Positions 1-4,495 of a DNA stretch of 5,101 nt are shown here, one piece after another. The position numbers were made by a program, and so were the translations under genes. Each line of letters starts with the position of its first letter. The first letter of the stretch is position 1. Below the pieces are notes generated by a model, which saw only the letters and a list, made by a program, of their open reading frames with translations, did not search any database and was not told the origin of the DNA. The stretch comes from Cyanobacteriota bacterium. GTDB lineage: Bacteria; Cyanobacteriota; Cyanobacteriia; PCC-6307; Cyanobiaceae. The stretch spans positions 1-5,101 of the forward strand of contig CANHSW010000184.1 of assembly GCA_947463165.1 (NCBI GenBank), given 5' to 3'.

Positions 1-648
1 ATCGCCGTCGGCATCCGCGAAGGTCGGTTTGGCGAAGTAGCCAACAAAGCCAAGCCCGGATCGGGCGACAGGGGCGTAGGCGGGAGCGGTGGGAAACAGG
101 CTGCCGGTGGGGGCTGTTGTGTCGGCGGCCTCGATGGCCACGGCGATGCCGTTGAGGCTGATCAGCCGCTGATCGTTTTCCGTGGCGGCGCTGGGGGCGG
201 CTTGCTTACCGCGCAGGCGGGCCGAGAAGATCTCGCCCTCATCACCGGGGGTATCGGCATCACCATTGAGTTGATGATCGATGGCATGGCCGAGCTCCTC
301 CAGCAGCACCGCCTCGATTTCTGCAGCCCTGGCGCCCTGCAGCCAGGTGCCATTGAGATAGATGCGTTCCCCTCCCCCTGGTGCGGCGCTGGTGTAGGCG
401 CCATTGATGCCGCTGAGGGCATCTCCAGCGAGGATCTCGAGCCTGATCCCCAAACCGCTGCCGCTGAGGCTGGTCTGCAGGGCGCGGCTGGCGTCAGAGC
501 TCTGCGCCCCAAAGATCTCCAGCAGCATGGCGTTGTAGGCGTCTGAATTGCTGGCCCAGTCGTCTAGCCGTGCCTCCACCAACTGCAGCGCTTGCTCCAG
601 GGCGGAGCCGGTGGTGAGCTTGGTACCGCTGAGGATTAGCTGGGCCAT
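1..648 (-). CDS. N-terminal part of a large FG-GAP/RTX-type exported protein with a zincin-like domain (C-terminus outside window)
   Basis: The frame is open from ATG at 648 to the window edge, giving 216 residues, so the protein is partial. There is no N-terminal signal peptide (it begins MAQLILSGTKLTTGS). Residues 114-128 read VLLEELGHAIDHQLN, followed by a GDEGEIFSARL block at about 135-145. I recall this combination from the N-terminal region of cyanobacterial calcium-binding/FG-GAP proteins. It resembles a metzincin HExxH helix, but the first His is Glu (E117), so peptidase activity is doubtful. The visible part ends in FVGYFAKPTFADADGD, the typical opening of an FG-GAP/VCBS repeat whose DxDGD loop binds calcium. 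Such proteins are usually long and often leave the cell by type I secretion through a C-terminal signal; that part is not visible here, so export is inference. The start lies 55 bp after the stop of the upstream co-oriented gene. No Shine-Dalgarno sequence and no hairpin terminator are seen in the gap, so co-transcription is possible. Confidence 0.75.
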   Translation of the reverse strand, partial: MAQLILSGTKLTTGSALEQALQLVEARLDDWASNSDAYNAMLLEIFGAQSSDASRALQTSLSGSGLGIRLEILAGDALSGINGAYTSAAPGGGERIYLNGTWLQGARAAEIEAVLLEELGHAIDHQLNGDADTPGDEGEIFSARLRGKQAAPSAATENDQRLISLNGIAVAIEAADTTAPTGSLFPTAPAYAPVARSGLGFVGYFAKPTFADADGD

Positions 649-703
649 GGTTTTGCGGGCTGGCGAGTGAATGTGTGGGGTTTGGGCTGGTGGGGGTGGC
701 GGA

Positions 704-2908
704 TCAGGAATCCGGACTCGGTTTGGGTGGTGGTAGCTCTGGGGCTAGTGATGACGAGCTTTGCGGCGGTGGCGCCTGGGAGAAGCGGGAGCGGCCGATG
801 CTGCTGAGGTGCTTGCCCAGGTGGCGCTTGAGCAGGCGCAACATCGCGGTGTTGCGGTGATCGATGGCGGCGCGGGCGGTGGGGATGGCGGCGGCGTGCT
901 GGCGGCGAAATCCCTCGCTGAGCAGCGCCAGGGCCCGGGCGCGGCCGCGGTGGGCCGGGGCCACAAACAGGCTGGAGTAGCGCAGGCTGCTGGGGCCGGT
1001 GCGATGGGCGATCAGCCAGCCCACCAGCTCCTCGTGGTGGAGCAGGGCAACGCAGATGCTGGGCTCCAGGCCCCGGGTATCGACCGGCGGTTGCAGCTCT
1101 GGGGGTGCATCAAGTGAGGCGGCCTGGGCAAGCTGCTGATCTGAAAGCTCAGACCAGGGCCGCAGTTGGTAGGGGGCGGCAATTGGATGGCGATCGGCCC
1201 AGTCGATGGCGGCGAGTTGCGGGCTTTGGCCCTCCAGCAGCAGGAAATCGGTGCGGGGCGAGCTCCAGCCGAGGCGGGCGAGAATCGGTTCAAATGTGGC
1301 GCCGATCTCAGGGGAATGCTGGTAGCGCAGGCCCAGGGGCGCGATGCCCTCTTTGGCGATAAACAGCATCAGGCGGGCCAGCAAACCAGTGCCGATGCCG
1401 CGCCGTCGCCAGGCGGGCTCCACCAGCAGCGAAAGCAGGCTGGCGCCACCATCGGCCCGGCGCTCGGCCACCGCAAGGGCCACCATCACGCCATTGGCCA
1501 TGGCGGACAGCCCCAGTAATTCGCCCTGGATGCGGGCGAGGGCGGCGCTGCCGGGGGCGAGGGAGGGGAAGGTGAGAGGTGAATAGGGGGCGAGGTTTTC
1601 CGGGGTGAGATGAAAAACCCGCTGGTAGCGGATGGGGGTGTCGGGGGCTGCTGCTGTGTTTGTGGTGCCATAGGCAGCTGGGCCCGCTGCATAAGGAGTG
1701 GCGGCAGCGGCTTGCCCCCTGCCGATCTCCGCCGCTGAGGGTTCGGGCAGACCAAAGGGCCTCACGCTGGGGCCGCGGTGGGGCTTGCCGCTGGGGGCCA
1801 TGGGCCGCACGTGCAGCAGCTCGGGCCGTTCGGGAATTTTTACGAGGCAGTCGATCTCCTCTCCCTGGAGCCCCAGGGCCCGGGGCTGACGCACGCCGGG
1901 GAGCAACACCACATCGAAAAGCTCATCGACGGGTTCGGGCAGATCGAGGCTGTGGAGGATTTCACCGCTGGCCAGATCGATCACCCGCAGACCGCAGCAA
2001 CCGCCGGGGTTGGCACCGTCGTTCAGGCGTTCCTCCAGCGGCAGGCCGGTGAACTGGGGTGAGCGCAGCTTGGAGAGCCCCACCACGGCGCAGCCGCCCA
2101 CAAAGGCCAGGCCCCGGGCAAAACCGGGCAGGGCGCAGAGGGCTTGGAATTGGCCGTCTTCTATGCAGCCCAGTTCGCCGGTGCCGGAATTGAGCAGCCA
2201 GAGCTTGCCGCCGTGCCAGCGGGGCGAATGGGGCATCGACAGCCCCGTGGCGGCCAGCTCGCCGCTGGGTATATGAATCAGCACGCCGCCGCCGTTGCGG
2301 TTGTTGCGCCAGGCGGAGGGATCACCGCTGCCTCCGCAGGCCGTGGCCCAGGTGGGGATGCCGTCTTTGAGGGCGAGGCCGTTGAGGTGGCAGCGGTCGT
2401 CGCCGGCCAGCTCGGAAATGAAAGGGGGCTGCCAGGTGGGGGCAAAGCTGCAACCCGGCGCAATGCCCGCCAGGCAGCTGAAGGCGGTATTTACAAAAAT
2501 CGGCTGTCCGTCTGGGCCGAGCACCAGCTCGTGGGCGTTGACATCGCCGGTGGTGTAGCTGACGGCGGGCACATACAGGCGATCGCCACCCTCATGGAGC
2601 TCACCTGGAGCGAGCAGGTTGTCGAGGCGCCAGAGCTGACAGCGGGCGGCCATCCAGATGCTCTCGCCCGCCACAAACAGGCCCATGGGCCGATCAAACA
2701 GGCGCTCGTGCAGCTTTAGGGATGGATTTGCTTGTTCGTCTACGCCGAGAAACAGCAGCCTGTTGGCGCGATAGGTGGAAAAAGCAAGCGAAACCGCCTG
2801 CTCCCGCAACCAGTTGGCCAGCCCAGGTGATGCCGGAGCCGATAGGGAGACAGGAATAGTCAATGAAATGTATCGAGGGATACGGTTTATCGGTAGCAGG
2901 CCCTGCAA
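704..2908 (-). CDS. TIGR03032-type domain fused to two GNAT acetyltransferase-like domains
   Basis: This is a 734-residue protein in three parts. Residues about 27-360 match my recollection of the TIGR03032 (DUF4915-like) family of unknown function: FDRPMG at 71-76, SYTTGDVNAHEL at 117-128, FVNTAFSCL at 138-146, DDRCHLNGLAL at 170-180, GLSMPHSPRWH at 222-232, LWLLNSGTGE at 236-245 and VVGLSK at 275-280. The repeated strand-turn pattern suggests a beta-propeller-like fold (inference). An Ala/Pro/Gly-rich linker covers about 365-425. A first GNAT domain follows at about 428-560, with a clear acetyl-CoA-binding motif A (VEPAWRRRGIGTGLL, 496-510). A second GNAT-like domain spans about 578-705, with a degenerate motif (VAPAHRGRARALALL, 649-663) and a motif-B-like HRNTAMLRLLKRHLG. 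The tail from 711 is Pro/Ser-rich. The start is uncertain. The frame opens at TTG 2908, directly after an in-frame TGA. The first ATG codon is residue 75, inside the domain, so it cannot be the start. TTG at 2863 (residue 16, giving LTIPVSLSAPASPGL) is an equally good candidate. The substrate is unknown. Confidence 0.85.
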   Translation of the reverse strand: MQGLLPINRIPRYISLTIPVSLSAPASPGLANWLREQAVSLAFSTYRANRLLFLGVDEQANPSLKLHERLFDRPMGLFVAGESIWMAARCQLWRLDNLLAPGELHEGGDRLYVPAVSYTTGDVNAHELVLGPDGQPIFVNTAFSCLAGIAPGCSFAPTWQPPFISELAGDDRCHLNGLALKDGIPTWATACGGSGDPSAWRNNRNGGGVLIHIPSGELAATGLSMPHSPRWHGGKLWLLNSGTGELGCIEDGQFQALCALPGFARGLAFVGGCAVVGLSKLRSPQFTGLPLEERLNDGANPGGCCGLRVIDLASGEILHSLDLPEPVDELFDVVLLPGVRQPRALGLQGEEIDCLVKIPERPELLHVRPMAPSGKPHRGPSVRPFGLPEPSAAEIGRGQAAAATPYAAGPAAYGTTNTAAAPDTPIRYQRVFHLTPENLAPYSPLTFPSLAPGSAALARIQGELLGLSAMANGVMVALAVAERRADGGASLLSLLVEPAWRRRGIGTGLLARLMLFIAKEGIAPLGLRYQHSPEIGATFEPILARLGWSSPRTDFLLLEGQSPQLAAIDWADRHPIAAPYQLRPWSELSDQQLAQAASLDAPPELQPPVDTRGLEPSICVALLHHEELVGWLIAHRTGPSSLRYSSLFVAPAHRGRARALALLSEGFRRQHAAAIPTARAAIDHRNTAMLRLLKRHLGKHLSSIGRSRFSQAPPPQSSSSLAPELPPPKPSPDS
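2579..2586. repeat. HIP1 octamer (GCGATCGC)
   Basis: A perfect GCGATCGC palindrome, here as the extended GGCGATCGCC, lies within the TIGR03032-type coding region. HIP1 is strongly over-represented in many cyanobacterial genomes, so this supports the taxonomic guess. Confidence 0.8.
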
Positions 2909-2980
2909 TCAGGAGCTAAGCGGGCAAGCAGGAGCTAAGCGGGCAGGGCGTGGATGGCCTTGCAATCGGGAGCCAGGCGG
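2905..2980. repeat. 19-bp-period repeat array at the 5' end of the fusion gene
   Basis: Unit 1 (2905-2923) is gcaatcaggagctaagcgg and unit 2 (2924-2942) is gcaagcaggagctaagcgg, one mismatch apart and directly adjacent. A further copy at 2962-2980, gcaatcgggagccaggcgg, differs from unit 1 at three positions. The block between (2943-2961) is exactly one period long but matches at only about 8 of 19 positions, so the phase is kept across four slots. The array spans the TTG codon where the downstream ORF opens. On the minus strand, unit 1 reads TCC TGA TTG where the copy at 2962-2980 reads TCC CGA TTG, so the repeat itself carries the stop codon that limits the ORF. Confidence 0.85.
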
Positions 2981-3010
2981 GTCGGATATAAATTTAAATT
3001 GGTCCGACAT
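2909..3010 (-). other. 33-codon upstream ORF in phase with the fusion gene: leader peptide or severed N-terminus
   Basis: ATG at 3010 starts MSDQFKFISDPPGSRLQG, continues through the 19-bp repeats, and ends at TGA 2911-2909. That stop is immediately followed by the TTG (2908) that opens the 734-residue ORF in the same frame. Three readings fit. It may be the true N-terminus, separated by a nonsense change or repeat expansion. It may be a short leader ORF with termination-reinitiation at the adjoining TTG. It may be chance non-coding sequence. In its favour are a promoter-like sequence just upstream and the near-identity of the Arg and stop contexts in the two repeat copies. Against it, the 33 residues match no family I recognise, and conserved TIGR03032 homology only begins about residue 27 of the downstream ORF. 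Confidence 0.35.
2981..3008. promoter_or_regulatory. Inverted repeat enclosing an AT palindrome, next to ATG 3010
   Basis: GTCGGA (2981-2986) and TCCGAC (3003-3008) form a perfect 6-bp stem around a 16-nt AT-rich loop. The loop contains the 10-bp palindrome AATTTAAATT (2991-3000). On the minus-strand transcript the stem begins with the G of the candidate ATG at 3010, so it could hide or expose that start. As DNA it could be an operator. The AT-rich loop stands out against GC-rich surroundings. The function is inference. Confidence 0.5.
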
Positions 3011-3017
3011 CGTCGAG

Positions 3018-3048
3018 ATATTCTCACCCTTCCCCCCGCCCCCGTCAA
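3018..3048 (-). promoter_or_regulatory. Candidate sigma70-type promoter for the minus-strand fusion gene
   Basis: On the minus strand TTGACG (3048-3043) matches the -35 consensus at five of six positions. GAATAT (3023-3018) is a weak -10 preceded by TGA, as in an extended -10. The 19-nt spacer is longer than ideal and contains runs of five, six and three G. Transcription would begin close to ATG 3010, giving a nearly leaderless message if that start is used. No better promoter was seen between here and 2863. This is a motif call only. Confidence 0.4.
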
Positions 3049-3302
3049 GGAAAGCGCCAGAAAATACGGCGGCGGAGAAGTAGGCTCAATATTGTTAGGC
3101 TTAGGGCGTAAAGAGTATCCACGTCTCTCCCGTCATCGAATAGGGCTAGGTTTTGGCAGCCACCAGGCGCTATAAATGAATTGAGATCAGCTCGAAAAAT
3201 CGACAGCCCTTGCCAGGCAGCCTGCGGAGTGCCTAACCATCACGAAATATCCTATGCCTTGAAGGCAATAAAGCTTGAAATTTCTTGGGCTTCCCTTGAT
3301 TA
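3049..3302. other. Intergenic stretch without a recognised gene
   Basis: Short open frames cross this region but have no coding character, and no tRNA-like cloverleaf or TPsiC motif was seen. Base composition drops here, with AT-rich segments at about 3085-3120 and 3240-3300, unlike the coding regions on both sides. The one structured element is the 13-nt inverted repeat TGCCTTGAAGGCA (3255-3267), which has a 6-bp stem and a single centre base and no T-run after it, so it is not a clear terminator. Confidence 0.6.
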
Positions 3303-3587
3303 TCAGTGCTGCGACTGCTTTGTGCTATCCATATTTGTCACTCGATTGTGCACCTGGCGCTTTTTGGCTGGCTGGCGGCTCACGCCTGATTCGCCAGGCT
3401 TGGATTCGCCAGGCTCTGTGGACGGGGTCCGCCTGGCTGCTCCAAAACCAACCGGATCGCCGATCAGCTCGTGCCGCACCTGTTGCTGCAGCCAGGCGAT
3501 CAGGGGTGGGGCGATGGCGCGCAAATCCTCCCGACGCCCAAGGATCCCCTGCGGCCCCATCCGCCAGGGCCGCCAGGGCTGCTGCAT
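3303..3587 (-). CDS. Doubtful small ORF or gene remnant divergent from vapB
   Basis: ATG at 3587 opens a 94-codon frame ending at TGA 3303. Codons 1-52 are GC-rich at third positions and give a protein-like stretch (WRMGPQGILGRREDLR, then IAPPLIAWLQQQVRHELIGD). From about codon 53 the sequence becomes low-complexity, with the repeat PGESKPGES encoded by a 15-bp duplication, and the base composition changes. I do not recognise a family. It could be a small accessory protein, the decayed 5' end of a larger gene, or an accidental ORF. No Shine-Dalgarno sequence is visible. Its start lies 47 bp from the vapB start on the opposite strand, so any expression would share the vap promoter region. Confidence 0.25.
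   Translation of the reverse strand: MQQPWRPWRMGPQGILGRREDLRAIAPPLIAWLQQQVRHELIGDPVGFGAARRTPSTEPGESKPGESGVSRQPAKKRQVHNRVTNMDSTKQSQH
3388..3415. repeat. Short direct repeat, period 15
   Basis: gattcgccaggct occurs at 3388-3400 and again at 3403-3415. It encodes the PGES duplication in the doubtful minus-strand ORF. A second small duplication, ccgccaggg at 3561-3569 and 3570-3578, lies near that ORF's start. Confidence 0.8.
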
Positions 3588-3597
3588 CAGAATAGTG

Positions 3598-3618
3598 GGA
3601 TAGACTTCTTGTATATCC
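3598..3618. promoter_or_regulatory. Candidate vapBC operator/promoter dyad
   Basis: GGATA (3598-3602) and TATCC (3614-3618) form an inverted repeat with arms centred 16 bp apart. The right arm overlaps TATATC (3612-3617), a possible -10 element about 18 bp upstream of the vapB start. VapB antitoxins of the AbrB/SpoVT type generally bind palindromes over their own promoter, with VapC as corepressor. The position fits that scheme, but this particular dyad is inferred. Confidence 0.35.
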
Positions 3619-3623
3619 TGCGG

Positions 3624-3635
3624 CAGGGTGCCCTG
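3624..3635 (+). promoter_or_regulatory. vapB ribosome binding site inside a small inverted repeat
   Basis: AGGG at 3625-3628 sits 6 nt before the GTG start and is the only Shine-Dalgarno-like sequence there. It is part of CAGGG-TG-CCCTG, an inverted repeat whose right arm reaches the G of the start codon. The 2-nt loop is too tight for a good RNA hairpin, so a DNA-binding role is as likely as translational control. Confidence 0.4.
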
Positions 3636-3871
3636 TGGCCCGCATCACCAAGCTGTTTCTCAGCAACCGCAGCCAGGCCGTGCGCATCCCTGCCCATCTG
3701 CGTCTGCCCGACACCGTCACGGAGGTTGAGGTTCGGGCCTGCGGCCACGAGCGCATCATCTCGCCGCTGGGCCGCCGCTGGGACAGCTTTTTCCGCGATA
3801 GTCCGGCCGTTCCCGATGACTTCATGGCAGAGCGGGCCTCCCAGGAGCAAGCCGAGCGCGAAGCGCTCTGA
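3635..3871 (+). CDS. vapB: VapB-type antitoxin (AbrB/SpoVT swapped-hairpin fold)
   Basis: This 78-residue protein is the labile antitoxin of a type II toxin-antitoxin pair. It would bind and neutralise VapC and repress the operon. The N-terminal half carries the MazE/VagC-like signature: TKLFLSNRSQAVRIP at residues 5-19, then VEVRACGHERIISP (31-44), forming the DNA-binding beta-hairpin domain. The C-terminal WDSFFRDSPAVPDDFMAER (49-67) resembles the toxin-wrapping segment of VagC/VapB proteins. Length is normal for the family. The GTG start is chosen because it gives the standard N-terminus and has AGGG 6 nt upstream. The stop is 8 nt before the vapC start, the usual antitoxin-first order. 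A T8-G37-type fold cannot be tested by eye, but motif order and neighbour make the call secure. Confidence 0.92.
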   Translation: MARITKLFLSNRSQAVRIPAHLRLPDTVTEVEVRACGHERIISPLGRRWDSFFRDSPAVPDDFMAERASQEQAEREAL

Positions 3872-3879
3872 ACATCGCC

Positions 3880-4278
3880 ATGCTGCGCTATCTGCTGGAT
3901 ACAAACATCTGTATTTACGTGATCAAATGGAGGCCAGAGTCGCTGCTGGTGCGCTTCAACGAGAACGCAGCCCATCTGGCCATCGCCTCGATCACACTGG
4001 CTGAACTTCTGCATGGAGCTGAAAAGAGTTCCATGCCACAGCGCACCCTGGCGGTGGTGGAAGACTTCTGCAGCCGGCTAGATATTCTGGACTATGGCAC
4101 CAAGGCCGCTCACCACTATGGTCAGATCCGCGCTGCCCTGGAGCGGCGCGGCACACCAATCGGCGTGAATGACTTGCACATCGCCGCTCAGGCCCGCAGC
4201 GAAGGACTGACTTTGGTTAGCAACAATTTGCGGGAATTTGAACGGGTAGATGGTTTGCTGTTGGAGAACTGGGTCTGA
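3880..4278 (+). CDS. vapC: VapC toxin, PIN-domain ribonuclease
   Basis: This 132-residue PIN-domain endoribonuclease is the toxin of the pair. Family members cleave specific RNAs, often initiator tRNA or a 23S rRNA loop, using Mg2+ held by conserved acidic residues. Visible landmarks are YLLDTNICIYVIK at residues 4-16 (D7), ITLAELLHGAEKS at 38-50 (E42), GQIRAALERRGTPIGVNDLHIAAQA at about 81-105 (D98) and LVSNNLREF at 112-120, ending in ENWV. All three main acidic positions are present, so the toxin looks intact. Length is typical. ATG at 3880 follows the vapB stop by 8 nt and lacks a clear ribosome binding site, so translation is probably coupled. The target RNA cannot be deduced. No hairpin terminator is evident after the stop, and the next gene is convergent. 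Confidence 0.95.
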   Translation: MLRYLLDTNICIYVIKWRPESLLVRFNENAAHLAIASITLAELLHGAEKSSMPQRTLAVVEDFCSRLDILDYGTKAAHHYGQIRAALERRGTPIGVNDLHIAAQARSEGLTLVSNNLREFERVDGLLLENWV

Positions 4279-4404
4279 GTACCCAAACTAAAGGACGAAA
4301 TCGCTGCAGGAGCTTGTCGTGATCGTTGGTGTGATGGTCAGTGAAACGTGGGAGCGCGCTGGCATAATCAAGGCTGTATTAGTAGTAGCCCCGGCTATCC
4401 AGCC
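4279..4404. other. Convergent intergenic segment after vapC
   Basis: No gene is seen. A weak imperfect hairpin can be drawn at about 4373-4391 (GGCTG pairing with TAGCC, including one G-T pair), but it has no T-run and is a poor terminator candidate. The segment leads into the 13-bp tandem repeats. Confidence 0.5.
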
Positions 4405-4495
4405 CCTCAACCAGTAGCCTCAACCAGGAGTTTCAACCAGTAGTCTCAACCAGTAGTCTCAACCAGTGGTCTCAAATAAGAGCCTCAAAAAGATA
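4405..4495. repeat. Seven-unit 13-bp tandem repeat at the convergent junction
   Basis: The units are cctcaaccagtag (4405), cctcaaccaggag (4418), tttcaaccagtag (4431), tctcaaccagtag (4444), tctcaaccagtgg (4457), tctcaaataagag (4470) and cctcaaaaagata (4483). The first five differ from the consensus yCTCAACCAGTAG by at most one or two bases. The last two keep only the TCAA core. The stop codon of nnrD (4474-4472) lies in the sixth unit, so the two divergent units overlap its last seven codons or so, and the five good units form its 3' untranslated region. Period 13 is not a multiple of three and no spacers are present, so this is neither a coding repeat nor a CRISPR array. Confidence 0.92.

Noticed and set aside
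202..546. 114-codon plus-strand open frame
   Set aside because: It is antisense to the zincin-like/FG-GAP reading frame, which has clear family motifs.
656..696. G-quadruplex in the gap between the two left genes
   Set aside because: There are G-runs on the plus strand, but one lies far from the rest and spacing is irregular. In DNA this GC-rich it is not distinctive.
2144..2719. 191-codon plus-strand open frame
   Set aside because: It lies entirely antisense to the TIGR03032-type domain, whose recognisable motifs are on the minus strand. Its Gly/Ala-rich product has no domain, as expected for a shadow frame in GC-rich DNA.
3255..3267. Rho-independent terminator at the inverted repeat TGCCTTGAAGGCA
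   Set aside because: It has a single-base loop and no T-run on either strand, and no confident gene ends nearby.
3471..4004. 177-codon plus-strand open frame overlapping vapB
   Set aside because: It reads through vapB and the start of vapC in another frame. The VapB and VapC motifs fix the real frames, and this product has no recognisable domain.
3325..4014. 229-codon minus-strand open frame
   Set aside because: It is antisense to vapB and early vapC, with a low-complexity product lacking any motif.
4405..4495. CRISPR array
   Set aside because: The units are 13 bp and directly adjacent, with no unique spacers and no cas genes.
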